Of a DNA stretch of 64,000 bases, positions 25,834 to 34,935 are shown piece after piece. Source of the stretch: Sphaerospermopsis sp. SIO1G1 (GTDB lineage: Bacteria; Cyanobacteriota; Cyanobacteriia; Cyanobacteriales; Nostocaceae). Position 1 is the stretch's first letter. Each line of letters starts with the position of its first letter. Under the pieces are notes generated by a model, which worked only from the letters and a program-made list of their open reading frames with translations, was not told where the DNA came from and did no database searches. The position numbers and the translations under genes were made by a program. The stretch spans positions 446,448 through 510,447 of the forward strand of contig JAAHFX010000009.1 of the NCBI GenBank assembly GCA_010672785.1, read 5' to 3'.

Positions 25834-27069
25834 TTATTCTTTCAACAATAAATAATAAAGTGAACCTCTACCACCTGTAATTCCAGCGCGATCGCCAGCT
25901 AGTTTACCAACACCCATAAAGTAATCTACTCTACCAGGCCCTTTAATTGCACTACCTGTATCTTGATCTAATACAAATCTGTCAACTCGGCGATTTCTTA
26001 ATCTACCTCTACCCGCAGGGAAAGGAAATGAATTATTAATTAATGCTAATGCACCAGGAGGCATGAGAGATTTATCTGTAGCAATGGAACGTTCTGCTGT
26101 TACAGGTACATTAATACTGCCTCTAGGTGCAGCATTATTGGTTTCTCTAAAGAAAACAAACCGCTCCCAGCGAGGTAGATAATTATTCATCTCTTTAGGG
26201 TTGTTGCGGAAATAACTAATTAGTTTGGGCATGGTTAAACCGCTCAATGGCAATTTACCATCTTTTGCCAGTTCTCGACCAATGCTAGTCCAAGGATAAT
26301 CTGTTCCGCCAGCAAAGCCTACAGAAGTTGTTTTTCCATTGGTTAACTTAATTGTCGCTGAACCTTGAATGTGAATCATGTAAGGAGTAAAGCGATCGCT
26401 AAACCACAACATTTCCAAACCACTTAATTTACTCTTTTTACCGAGTAAACCATCCTTACCTTCCAATTCCACCCGCTTAGGATGTGGTTTTTCCCATTCT
26501 TTAAAATCTGGTGGTACTTGATAGAGCGGATATTTATAAACAGAAGTTCTCACCCGACTCGCTTCATATACTGGTGAGTAATAAGCAGTAAATTTGACAG
26601 TACCCTTGCCATCATTACCTATAGACTGGTAAAAAACAAATTCCCGATGTACAGCAGCTCTTAGCTCTTTGGCTGATCTAGAACTTACCAGTATTTGCCG
26701 GAATCTTAATAAACTCCGACGTACTCTATCTAAGGTGATCTCTGGTATGGGATATTTAGCGTAAATTTCCTTTGCTGTATTAGTTTCTAAATAACGCAAA
26801 CTGTGATCTATAGAAGTGAGTAAAGCCTTGCGATCGCCTCTTCTTCCCCATAGTTGTTCATCCCAACCTATACATCTTTTTCTATTACAAGCAGCTTTAG
26901 GGTTAATAGGTTGCAGTGCTGGTACTACTTCAGGAGTAGTTGGTTCTGTTTGTGGTACGGGGATAGTTACTGGTTGGGGAATAGTTACTTGAGCTACAAC
27001 TGAGCTATCAGGATTTACAAACGCAATTCCCAGACTCAAGGAAAATAAAGCAAGGGTTTTTTTCATCAT
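25834..27069 (-). CDS. mltA: Murein transglycosylase A
   Basis: 411 residues with an N-terminal signal peptide (KKTLALFSLSLGIAFVNP). The MltA domain starts near residue 145 with the typical FTAYYSPVYEASR and covers IHIQGSATIKL. The C-terminal 3D region has SLMPPGALALINNSFPF and FVLDQDTGSAIKGPGRVDYFMG, with the aspartates that give the 3D domain its name. The enzyme cuts peptidoglycan between MurNAc and GlcNAc, forming 1,6-anhydro ends. A Pro/Thr-rich linker (residues 27-55) follows the signal peptide. Its ATG overlaps the stop of the small upstream gene by 4 bases, so the two form an operon. Confidence 0.92.
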   Translation of the reverse strand: MMKKTLALFSLSLGIAFVNPDSSVVAQVTIPQPVTIPVPQTEPTTPEVVPALQPINPKAACNRKRCIGWDEQLWGRRGDRKALLTSIDHSLRYLETNTAKEIYAKYPIPEITLDRVRRSLLRFRQILVSSRSAKELRAAVHREFVFYQSIGNDGKGTVKFTAYYSPVYEASRVRTSVYKYPLYQVPPDFKEWEKPHPKRVELEGKDGLLGKKSKLSGLEMLWFSDRFTPYMIHIQGSATIKLTNGKTTSVGFAGGTDYPWTSIGRELAKDGKLPLSGLTMPKLISYFRNNPKEMNNYLPRWERFVFFRETNNAAPRGSINVPVTAERSIATDKSLMPPGALALINNSFPFPAGRGRLRNRRVDRFVLDQDTGSAIKGPGRVDYFMGVGKLAGDRAGITGGRGSLYYLLLKE

Positions 27070-27314
27070 CTGTCAATACTAGAATTAAAAACAGGTTCTA
27101 CTCGAATGCCCAGGATCTTAGACGGACGTACCACTAAATATTCACCTTGAATATTTTTAATCGGTACGTTAATAAACTCTTGTGAATCGTACTTTGGTGT
27201 CAATACACCTGTGTACCACTTTTGAAAATCCTGAAAAGTAGGAAAACGTACTTCTTCCCGATGTCCACTTTCTAGTAAGAGATGAACAGCATATTCATTT
27301 GGTGTTCTGGGCAT
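27066..27314 (-). CDS. Small conserved hypothetical protein upstream of mltA
   Basis: 82 residues, ATG start, no signal peptide or membrane helix. The chain is beta-rich with charged strands (YAVHLLLESGHREEVRFPTF, IQGEYLVVRPSKILGIRVEP) and is probably a small single domain. Its stop overlaps the mltA start by 4 bases in the arrangement ATGA, which shows translational coupling. A tie to cell-wall turnover is an inference from this coupling alone. No family name can be given. Confidence 0.65.
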   Translation of the reverse strand: MPRTPNEYAVHLLLESGHREEVRFPTFQDFQKWYTGVLTPKYDSQEFINVPIKNIQGEYLVVRPSKILGIRVEPVFNSSIDR

Positions 27315-27670
27315 AAAGTTACATTATTTTCTATACATCCAACCCATTGTTAACTAAATCACTGCCTAATGAAAAGAGGAAGTTCATGGAAGAAGCTGAA
27401 GTTACACCAAAGTACTGGAAATGGAAACTTCTGCAAGGTTTTCTTCTCCCCTCATGACTCAGCTGACTCTTAAACTGTTCCCAAGCTTGGTGCAAGGCCT
27501 AATTCGTAATGCTCCCTTCGGGAGAGCTTCGCTTACGTAATGCTTCCTTTGGGAAAGCTTCGCTTACGTAATTACTAACTAAATTAAGATTCCTACTCTC
27601 CCACTCTCCCCCTCTCCCACTCTCCCCCTCACCAGTCACTTTCTCAGCAAACCCCAATTTAAAAGATGAA
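27315..27670. other. Repeat-filled gap (element F pair and element D unit)
   Basis: Holds two tandem copies of the hairpin repeat F (27506-27573; GTAATGCTCCCTTCGGGAG and GTAATGCTTCCTTTGGGAA, each followed by GCTTCGCTTACGTAA). A D-type unit adjoins it (27570-27655) with ATTAAGATTCC, CTCTCCC heptads and the end CTTTCTCAGCAAACCC. An inverted copy of F is at 34883-34921. No gene seen. Confidence 0.6.
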
Positions 27671-28441
27671 TCAAAAGAATAATTTGAATCTTGCTAGTTG
27701 TCTTTCCAATGTCAGTGTGAGGGTTTGATTGAGTTCATCTTCGTTGCTGAATGGTAAGATTTGCTGCATCGGTAAATCAAAGGGGTATTCTCCCTCTAAT
27801 TCTGGACGCTGTTGATGTGTGAGCAAAATTTGTTCGGTTTTTTTAGTTTCCAGTGCGTAACCAATTTCTACACATACACCAGGACTAGGTATGAGGCTGT
27901 TGTGTTCTTTCCCCTCTATCGCAGAGATGGGTGTAGTATCGGCAATAAATAACAAGCTTCTTTTAATTTTCCGCATTATCGCCCGGTTGAGTCGTAATGG
28001 TGCATGATGAGGACGGGATGATTCTACTAAGGTGAGAGGTAAACGAGATTTGCTGTTGAAAATTTCTAAACTTTGTCGTAGTTGTTCCCTAATTAACTCA
28101 CTAGCGACTCTATACTCATTTTGATGAGAGAAAAATATTGTCGGTTCAAGTTGTGCTAACAATGTTTGTTTAGTCAAATAAATCTCATGACTAATTAGAT
28201 CAATATTGGCTACACAGTAACCACCACTACCTTCTATATAAAATTCTATAGTTTCACCTTCTAAATAGCGTTTAAACCAGGTAGATGCTTTTACCTCGTC
28301 GGTGTCTTCTAAAAAATCTGCGCGTAACCCCGATTTTAGTAGGCTTTTTTTACTCAGACGAATGTCTGGAGGACGTTTTTCCAATTCTGTGATTGGCTCA
28401 TACTCGTTTACACACCACGCCCTGAGTGCAATTATTGACAT
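27671..28441 (-). CDS. TIR-like nucleotide-binding/NAD-hydrolase-like protein
   Basis: 256 residues. The region from about residue 100 has the order of a TIR-like or nucleoside-deoxyribosyltransferase-like fold: TIFFSHQNEYRVASELI (first strand and helix), KRSLLFIADTTPIS (strand with Asp), then PGVCVEIGYALETKKTEQILL, where the Glu corresponds to the catalytic glutamate of TIR NADases, and a final DLPMQQILPF. Residues 1-95 form a separate unrecognised region. Related bacterial proteins act in anti-phage signalling, but I see no partner gene (no CD-NTase or SMODS-type gene) beside it. Transcribed alone. Fold assignment is by motif only. Confidence 0.5.
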   Translation of the reverse strand: MSIIALRAWCVNEYEPITELEKRPPDIRLSKKSLLKSGLRADFLEDTDEVKASTWFKRYLEGETIEFYIEGSGGYCVANIDLISHEIYLTKQTLLAQLEPTIFFSHQNEYRVASELIREQLRQSLEIFNSKSRLPLTLVESSRPHHAPLRLNRAIMRKIKRSLLFIADTTPISAIEGKEHNSLIPSPGVCVEIGYALETKKTEQILLTHQQRPELEGEYPFDLPMQQILPFSNEDELNQTLTLTLERQLARFKLFF

Positions 28442-29159
28442 AAAAGGTTATTTAAACTATTTTTCTATTCAATTGTAGTACAAATTTACGTAGGGTTGGC
28501 AGCAAAAAGTGATTGGTGAGAAGGAATCTTAATTTAATCAGTAATTAGGGTTGGCAGCAAAAAGTGATCAGTCGAGATTAGGGAACAGGGAATAGGGAAT
28601 AGGGAGAAAAAAATTGTCATTAATGATTTTTCCTTTCGGCAGCAATGACAACACTTTTCCATCAACACAACAACACCCAACATCTACTAGCTAGATTCCC
28701 TCTCCCTTTGTTTATCATAGCCAGGGATGTAATATGGCTCATACACTTGATTAACAAGTAATTACACCAGTCACATTGCCCCCTATTTCTCAATAATTTG
28801 AGGGAATATTAGCTTTCGCGTTGGGTGTTATTGTGTTTTTTTGACGAGACAGATTTGAGTTTAACAGCGTTTTTACCTCTTACTACTTATCTTCACGACT
28901 CTAGCTGTTTGATCTGCCAGGGAAGCTTTCTTTTTTTAGCTTCAATTATTATAATAACACCTGAAAATTTATTTGCTTAACTTTGCAATTAAACTTTACT
29001 TGTTGAGAAATTTTATGTAAATAAAAGTTGAGGATTTTATGTATTAATTAGCCACACTGATTGAAAAATAATAACTTTTTTCTTGATTTTTATTGTGAAT
29101 GTTTTTTAGTAATTACTCATTTTTTATTTAAGTTTTGTAAAATAAAGGTTAATGTTAAT
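28442..29159. other. Non-coding stretch with inverted D-type unit
   Basis: Contains a D-type unit in reverse (28492-28552: AGGGTTGGCAGCAAAAAGTG ... GGAATCTTAATTTAATCAG) followed by a second end (28547-28567), a GGGAATA heptad run (28572-28603) and AT-rich DNA. I see no gene in it. Confidence 0.5.
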
Positions 29160-29253
29160 AGGACTTACGAAAAATATCTCTTGTAACCCTCATACTTCTG
29201 TGTTCTCTGCGCCTGGAGTGGTTAGATGATTCCATAGCTTGTGCGTAAGTCCT
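29160..29253. mobile_element. MITE-like element A, copy 2
   Basis: 94 bp bounded by AGGACTTACG and GTGCGTAAGTCCT, the same ends as 36-126. The interior shares GTTCTCTGCG and GATTCCATAGCTTGTGCG with small changes. Non-coding. Confidence 0.6.
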
Positions 29254-29329
29254 ATAAATGTCTGGGTTGGAGATTGCTTCCTTACATCGCAATGATAGTA
29301 TTTGAAATAGGTTTTGCCTAAGTCCTAAT

Positions 29330-29573
29330 TACAGCGCTTTCTGGTGACATGAGGAGCGTTATTGGCGGGCAAGATGCCCACCCCACAATAAGTAGGTAGG
29401 CGTTAGAAATTGTCGTTAGGATCAGGCAGGGTACAGGGCGCAGGGCGCAGGGGGAAAGAGAATTGTAGCCTTGTTTGCTTTTCGTTACATAGTTTGGTTT
29501 TTTCACACTGACTTACTTAGTTTCATGATTATGATTTGTACCTTATAGCCACAAAATCTACTGTGAACTGTGA
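29330..29573. mobile_element. Repeat B copy split by an element C insertion
   Basis: The left half of repeat B (29330-29388, ending GCCCACCCCACAA) and the right half (29521-29573, starting TTTCATGATTATGATTTGTACC) are separated by element C at 29389-29520. Intact copies of B at 32801 and 39621 read straight through this point, so C inserted into B. C here carries a GGGCGCA heptad run (29429-29455). Confidence 0.7.
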
Positions 29574-29606
29574 ACTGTGAACTGTGAACTGTTAACTGTT
29601 AACTGT
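29574..29606. repeat. Heptad tandem repeat (GTGAACT/GTTAACT units)
   Basis: Tandem ACTGTGA and ACTGTTA units just downstream of the histidine-kinase stop. Confidence 0.7.
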
Positions 29607-29619
29607 TTTACTTGAGTAT

Positions 29620-32367
29620 TCAACCGGAGATGATATCAGACACTGCTAATTTCAAGGGGATTTCAATCCAGAATTCCGTACCTTTTCCTGGTTCTGAAAT
29701 ACATTCCATGATTCCACCATGTTTCTCAACAATGATTTGATAACTAATTGCTAAACCTAATCCTGTGCCTTTACCTACGGGTTTAGTAGTAAAAAATGGG
29801 TCAAAGATTCGTTTTTTAATTTCTTTACTCATCCCAGGCCCGTTATCGGCTATACTAATTAACAGGTAGGGATTTTGCGGATAAACTCTAGTGGAAATAC
29901 GAATAGTTGGTACAGACTGATTTTGATCAGTATGAGGATTGTGTTCTATTTCATCAGTGAGGACATCAATGGCATTACTGATTACATTCATAAATACTTG
30001 ATTCATTTGTCCGGCATAACATTCTACTTTTGGTAAATTGCCGTAGTCTTTAATTACTTGAATGCCAGGAAATTGACTATGTGGTTTGAGTCTGTGTTGT
30101 AATATTAATAATGTGTTATCAATACCTTCGTGCAGATTGACTTGTTTGTTTTCTGCTTCATCAAGACGGGAGAAATTGCGTAATGATAAAACAATGGAAC
30201 GAATGCGCTCTGATCCTAATCGCATTGATGACATAATTTTTGGTAAGTCTTGGATCAAGAAACCAAAGTCAATGGCTTCCATTGTAGATTTAATTTCACT
30301 GCTGGGATTAGGGTAATGGGATTGGTAAAGTTGTAAAAGTTGGAGTAAGTCTTCTGTATAATTACTGGCATGACAGAGGTTGCCATAGATAAAGTTAACA
30401 GGATTATTGATTTCATGGGCTATACCTGCAACTAACTGTCCTAAACTGGACATTTTCTCGGTTTGAATTAATTGTGCTTGGGTTTCTTGTAGCTGATGTA
30501 GGGTTTGTTCTAATTGGGCAGCTTTGGCTGTGGCTTTGGCTTCGGCAACACAGCTTTGTTCATAGAGTTGTGCTTGTTGAATGGCGATCGCTGCTTGATC
30601 TGCTAACTGTTGTAATAAGTCAATTTCTGCATCTTGCCAGTTTCTAGGAAATTGACATTGATGAGCAACTAATAACCCCCAAAGTTGATTTCCCATTTTG
30701 ATGGGTACAACCAGGTTAGCTTTGACATTCATACTTTCCAATAGTTCTCGATGGCAGTCACTTAGTTGATCTGTGGCGACATCATGAATTGCCCTGACTC
30801 TACCTTTTAAATATAGTTGTATGTAATCTGCGGGAAAGCATTCTGATGATAACCGTAAGCCTAAAATAGAATCCCAATTACCACTTACTTCTTCAACAAT
30901 TACTTGGCCATTGGTATCATCTAATAATTGATAAATTAATACTCTATCTGAGTTAAGTAATGGTCTGACTTCTCTAACTATTGTTTGTAAAATTGTGTTT
31001 AAATTTAGGGTTTTCCGAATTTGGTTGGTAACTTGTTTGATAGCTTTAGTTAATAATAAAGTTTTCTCTATTTCTGCTGTTTGTTCTTTGACTCTACTTT
31101 CTAGATTGGCGTTTAATAAATGTAATTCTTGGGTGGTTAGCTGCTGCTGAACTGCTATTGAGAAATTATGAGATAAAGCCTGTGCTAGTAGTTTGTCTCC
31201 TAAATTCCAGGTTGGAGCTTGTCCTTTTTTCTCTTCTCGCCAAGCAGCAAAGGAAATGCGTGGTAAGTCATGATGGCTAGTTGCATTGTTTTTGCCAGCC
31301 CAAAGGATTTCTGTATCAAATTCTGGACGAAAGATAGTTAATACACCAATAAAATATTTACGATAATGTAGGGGAATGATCATTATTCCTCTAATTGGAG
31401 TTAGTCTAAATTCTAATGCTAAATCTTTTAAATAATTGTGTTGATAAAGATCCGAAACGGTGATAACTTCTCCTGGTTTGTACTCAGCTATGCAATTTTG
31501 CCATCCTGGATTTTTTTCTATAAATGTATGTTGTGATTGTGGGGATGATTGGGGTTGTGTACCAACTGTGTATAATTCTTGTGTTGGTTCAATATACAAT
31601 CTCCCACCTATACCCTGGAAAGCAGAGATAGTTATTTCTAGTGCTTGTTGTATTTTAATTGTGGGTAGTTGATGTAGGAGTCTTGTAATTTTGTTGACAA
31701 TAGCTTCTCTTTGTTGTTTGGATCTGGCTTCGCTGAGAAGATTACTTTGAGATATGGCGATCGCTACTTGATCTGCTATTTGTTGAATGACTCTTAATTC
31801 CCGTTTTAAGATTGTTCGGGGTTTACTATGATGAGAGACTAATAATCCCCACAGTTTTGGTTGTCTTGATTCTCCGGTGGGATCATATTCTAGAATCGGT
31901 ACTACTAAGGAAGACTTTACACCCATTGTCTCTAAGTATTTAATATGACATGGATCTACTTGTCTGTAGTGAATGCTTTGAATCTTTAAAGGTTTACCAT
32001 CCTCTGCGGATTTAAGAGGAGATAATCCAATAATACCCGCTGTTACATCTACAATGGATCTTTGACGTGCGAATAAAAACATTTTCCTAGCAGATTCGGG
32101 AATATCTTCAGCAGGGAAGTGCAAACCTAATAGGGAAGGTAAGTTCTGCTGGTAAATTGATTCAGCAATGACTTCACCACTACTATCAGGGGAGAATCTA
32201 TAAATTTTTACTCTATCTGTACCTAAAAAGGAACGTACTTCTGTAACAGTGTTTGTTAATATTTCTTGCAAATCAAGCGATCGCCTGATCCGCTTGATCA
32301 TTCCATGTAGTAAATTTTCCTGATCTATATTTTGTTGCCATTTTTCTGCTTTGTCGGTAAAAGTCAT
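29620..32367 (-). CDS. Multi-GAF sensor histidine kinase, cyanobacteriochrome-like
   Basis: 915 residues, soluble. Order: GAF1 (about 20-200) with a phytochrome-like VDPCH segment (Cys140-His141), GAF2 (about 225-400) without such a cysteine, a coiled linker, GAF3 (about 435-600) with LSDCHRELLES (Cys538) as in bilin-binding cyanobacteriochromes, a coiled coil, HisKA with His651 in GIAHEINNPVNF, and an ATPase domain with NVISNAID, DNGPGM and GKGTGLGLAIS. GAF3 also has a cysteine 28 residues before the canonical one (SECF, Cys510), where DXCF-type photoreceptors keep theirs. I infer a light-sensing kinase. No response regulator gene adjoins it. The kinase identity is certain; chromophore binding is predicted. 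Confidence 0.88.
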   Translation of the reverse strand: MTFTDKAEKWQQNIDQENLLHGMIKRIRRSLDLQEILTNTVTEVRSFLGTDRVKIYRFSPDSSGEVIAESIYQQNLPSLLGLHFPAEDIPESARKMFLFARQRSIVDVTAGIIGLSPLKSAEDGKPLKIQSIHYRQVDPCHIKYLETMGVKSSLVVPILEYDPTGESRQPKLWGLLVSHHSKPRTILKRELRVIQQIADQVAIAISQSNLLSEARSKQQREAIVNKITRLLHQLPTIKIQQALEITISAFQGIGGRLYIEPTQELYTVGTQPQSSPQSQHTFIEKNPGWQNCIAEYKPGEVITVSDLYQHNYLKDLALEFRLTPIRGIMIIPLHYRKYFIGVLTIFRPEFDTEILWAGKNNATSHHDLPRISFAAWREEKKGQAPTWNLGDKLLAQALSHNFSIAVQQQLTTQELHLLNANLESRVKEQTAEIEKTLLLTKAIKQVTNQIRKTLNLNTILQTIVREVRPLLNSDRVLIYQLLDDTNGQVIVEEVSGNWDSILGLRLSSECFPADYIQLYLKGRVRAIHDVATDQLSDCHRELLESMNVKANLVVPIKMGNQLWGLLVAHQCQFPRNWQDAEIDLLQQLADQAAIAIQQAQLYEQSCVAEAKATAKAAQLEQTLHQLQETQAQLIQTEKMSSLGQLVAGIAHEINNPVNFIYGNLCHASNYTEDLLQLLQLYQSHYPNPSSEIKSTMEAIDFGFLIQDLPKIMSSMRLGSERIRSIVLSLRNFSRLDEAENKQVNLHEGIDNTLLILQHRLKPHSQFPGIQVIKDYGNLPKVECYAGQMNQVFMNVISNAIDVLTDEIEHNPHTDQNQSVPTIRISTRVYPQNPYLLISIADNGPGMSKEIKKRIFDPFFTTKPVGKGTGLGLAISYQIIVEKHGGIMECISEPGKGTEFWIEIPLKLAVSDIISG

Positions 32368-32800
32368 TCTTAATTTTCACCTTGTCAAACAAATTTTTAT
32401 TATTTAAACTGTTCTGATGATGTAGATTGACTACTTCATATTTGATAGATATATTATCTTTTGTTTATTAAACTTTATCTTTTTAGAGAATAACATAGAT
32501 TTTATCTGTAGTTTTTGAAAATACTTGATGGTAATAATACTTATTATTGTCATGATATGACAAGTTGATATATGTATCTTGAACTATGGTAAATTCAGTA
32601 TTCTAAGTTGTTTCTAAGCCTTGCTATTCAGCATTTTACGGCTATTAAACACCTGATCCAGTAATTACTACTAGCTTAATTAAAATCATTAAAATACTAA
32701 TCAATGTTTCTGGATTCAAATTACTTCAAATACTTGAAAATTAGCAGATGCAAATACTTTTTATTAATTTTTGTGAATAAAATTAGACATGAGTCAGATT

Positions 32801-32909
32801 TACAGCACTTTCCGCTGTTTTGAGGTACACTATTGGCGGGCTGTCCGGCCCACCCCACAAGAGTTCCATGATTATAATTTGTACCTCATAGCAAAGAAAT
32901 CTGCTGTAA
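32801..32909. repeat. Repeat B, intact copy
   Basis: A 109-bp imperfect long hairpin: TACAGCA/TGCTGTA ends, then GAGGTAC/GTACCTC, then GGCGGGC/GCCCACC around the centre. It is nearly identical to 39621-39727. Confidence 0.75.
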
Positions 32910-33050
32910 TTTTTGAATAGCTGATTAGAGACGCAAACTAAAATCCCCGATTGGGGCATAAAATAGGAAGTTTCACAGGTTGAAAGCCATATATATCTTT
33001 CCTGAAAGAGGATAGTTAGACAAGCAAAGCCTGACGATGCAGGCTAAAAC

Positions 33051-33168
33051 TAAGTAGGTAGGCGTGAAGAATTGTCCTTGGGATCAGGCAGGGTGCAGGA
33101 AGAAAGAAGGTTGTAGCCTTGTTTACTTTTTGTTACATCGTTATAAATTTTCCCACCGACTTACTTAG
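33051..33168. mobile_element. MITE-like element C, copy 3
   Basis: TAAGTAGGTAGGCGTGAAG ... CACCGACTTACTTAG, matching 29389-29520 except for the central heptad region, which here is a short CAGGGTGCAGG run. Confidence 0.65.
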
Positions 33169-33488
33169 GAGATGCTGTCCGCGTAGCGTGCCGTCAGGCA
33201 TATAAATGTGAAAACATTACTGGTATTGGGTTGTAGAAGATTTGAGATTGAGAAAGTGTAAGCTTTAGAGGGTTAAGCACTTAAAAACCTTGCACTTTTT
33301 TGATTTCGAGAGATTGAAAAGTAGTTTTTCTGTTCTCTCCCTGCACCCTGCACCCTGCACCCTGCTAGAAAGCCTCTGAGCCTCCACGACAAGACTTTTT
33401 GCTGCAAACCCTATTTATGATAACTTGTCTGAGACATTGTAAATTTAAGAGAAAATAGATCCTCCCAGGACGTGGTAAATACTGTATA

Positions 33489-33962
33489 TCATGTACTTTT
33501 TACAGCATAGAAATGAAGCGAATGACGAATTTCTTCCCGCACACTCATGAGTATTTTACCGAGATAATTTTTCCCAGTTTGATCAGCACCACAACCCCAA
33601 AAGTAGTCAGTCGGTGAGTTTTCTACTAAGTTTTCATCACCAGTGACTAATAATACTTCTTGAATGCGAGTATGAGTCAGGAACTTTTTGAAAACAGCAA
33701 CTCGCATCACATCTACTTTCACCATATTCCAATCAGATCGTAACTTCCTGCTAGTGGCACGTCCTAAAGCAGCAGCCTGATCAGGGGTAGAGGCTGAATG
33801 AATTAAAGGTATAATTTCCTTGTCCTCACTACCCACAAATTTTTGTGCTTGATAATAATGTTCAACAGTTGGCCAATGTACACCATCAATTTCGATGGAG
33901 TGTGGGGAAAAGTTAGAAAAACAGCCATAAGGCTGCCAAGCCTTGTAAAAGTAAATAGTCAT
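33489..33962 (-). CDS. NADAR-domain protein (YbiA-like N-glycosidase)
   Basis: 157 residues, single domain. Motifs FYKAWQPYGCFSNFSPHSIEIDG, WPTVEHYYQAQKF, LGRATSRKLRSDW and NSPTDYFWGCGADQTGKNYLGKIL define the NADAR/YbiA family. Members break N-glycosidic bonds in riboflavin intermediates, and others remove ADP-ribose from modified nucleobases. Which of these applies here cannot be read. The start is an ATG following a short AT-rich gap. Transcribed alone, divergent from the DUF4129 gene. No DarT-like ADP-ribosyltransferase is next to it, so a toxin-antitoxin pair is not supported. Confidence 0.88.
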   Translation of the reverse strand: MTIYFYKAWQPYGCFSNFSPHSIEIDGVHWPTVEHYYQAQKFVGSEDKEIIPLIHSASTPDQAAALGRATSRKLRSDWNMVKVDVMRVAVFKKFLTHTRIQEVLLVTGDENLVENSPTDYFWGCGADQTGKNYLGKILMSVREEIRHSLHFYAVKST

Positions 33963-34154
33963 TTGAAAATTGCTCTTTTATATATCTTTCAGAGGGATTG
34001 CTACTGGGTTTGATTTTTAAGTGACTTGTCGGCATAATGTCAATGGCTGCATAATGACGAAAAAGTTACGATCTATGAACCCAAAGAACAATAGCAATGC
34101 TTAACTAATTTTGGTTATTTATGCACCTAAAGTAATTATAAATTAATAATTGTT

Positions 34155-34760
34155 ATGAATGAAGAAGCTTTTGAAAAAACGAATTGGAATTGGCAGTTTC
34201 ATCTATTTCAGCAGCGTGTTGGAGAATGGGTAGATTACCAGTTCTCTAATTTTCAACAAGACTTACCAAAATTGCCTGATTGGTCTATTAGTCCTGAAGT
34301 ATGGAATTTGCTGAAAATTTTATTTTGGGTAATATTGGGTGCATTTATAATTTGGGTAATTTGGCGTTTATGGCAAGAATTAAGTCCATATATTGAGACT
34401 TGGTTAGCTAGGCTGAATAATTCGCAAACATCTGCAAATAAAATTAATTATCATCAACAATCTCTCAAAGTCTTAATTAAGAAAGCCGAGGAATTTTATC
34501 AACAAAGTAACTATAAAGAAGCTTGCCGTTATCTTTATTTAGCAATGCTTCAACAACTTCATGACAAGGCAATTATTCTTCAACAACCCAGTCGCACTGA
34601 TGGAGAATATCTAGAATTATTAACTTCTACCATCAATCCTATTCAAGCCTATGAAACTCTAATTACTACCCATGAACAATTATGTTTTAGTGATCATCAA
34701 ATCCGGGTAGATAATTATCAACAATGTCAGCAAGCTTATCAAGATTTGTTTAATGCTTAA
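34155..34760 (+). CDS. DUF4129-domain membrane protein
   Basis: 201 residues: a single membrane helix at about 55-77 (LLKILFWVILGAFIIWVIW), then a cytoplasmic helical DUF4129 region with AEEFYQQSNYKEACRYLYLAMLQQLHDK and a late YQDLF. Such proteins lie beside DUF4350, MoxR and DUF58 genes, as here, and the set is thought to work in assembly or stress functions at the membrane. First gene of the rightward cluster; the next starts 175 bp on, after a heptad repeat. Confidence 0.78.
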   Translation: MNEEAFEKTNWNWQFHLFQQRVGEWVDYQFSNFQQDLPKLPDWSISPEVWNLLKILFWVILGAFIIWVIWRLWQELSPYIETWLARLNNSQTSANKINYHQQSLKVLIKKAEEFYQQSNYKEACRYLYLAMLQQLHDKAIILQQPSRTDGEYLELLTSTINPIQAYETLITTHEQLCFSDHQIRVDNYQQCQQAYQDLFNA

Positions 34761-34766
34761 TTATTT

Positions 34767-34861
34767 CAGTTATCAGTTATCAGTCATCAGTTATCAGTTA
34801 TCAGTTATCAGTTATCAGTTATCAGTCATCAGTTACCAGTTATCAGTTATTAATTATCAGT
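34767..34861. repeat. Heptad tandem repeat (TCAGTTA units)
   Basis: About a dozen TCAGTTA/TCAGTCA units between the DUF4129 and DUF4350 genes. Confidence 0.75.
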
Positions 34862-34882
34862 GAGGAGAAAATATCAATTCAC

Positions 34883-34921
34883 GAATTACGTAAGCGAAGC
34901 TCTCCCGAAGGGAGCATTACT
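34883..34921. repeat. Hairpin repeat F, inverted copy
   Basis: TTACGTAAGCGAAGCTC and CCCGAAGGGAGCATTAC, the reverse complement of the pair at 27506-27573. It lies 15 bp before the DUF4350 start, within that gene's 5' leader. Confidence 0.65.
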
Positions 34922-34935
34922 AACTACTACAATTT

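Larger units (their letters stand above)
32368..33488. other. 1.1-kb non-coding stretch with repeats B and C
   Basis: Upstream of the kinase the DNA is AT-rich. Repeat B occupies 32801-32909 and element C 33051-33168. A GCTGTCCGCGTAGCGTGCC unit (33174-33193), CCCTGCA heptads (33337-33365) and a D-type end (33390-33412, TTTTTGCTGCAAACCCT) follow. I see no gene. Confidence 0.55.

Noticed and set aside
32940..33050. Direct repeats near GCCTGACGATGCAGGC as a CRISPR remnant
   Set aside because: No second copy at spacer distance; the pieces are unrelated to either repeat.
33489..33962. NADAR protein as antitoxin of a DarT-type pair
   Set aside because: No DarT-like ADP-ribosyltransferase gene is adjacent.
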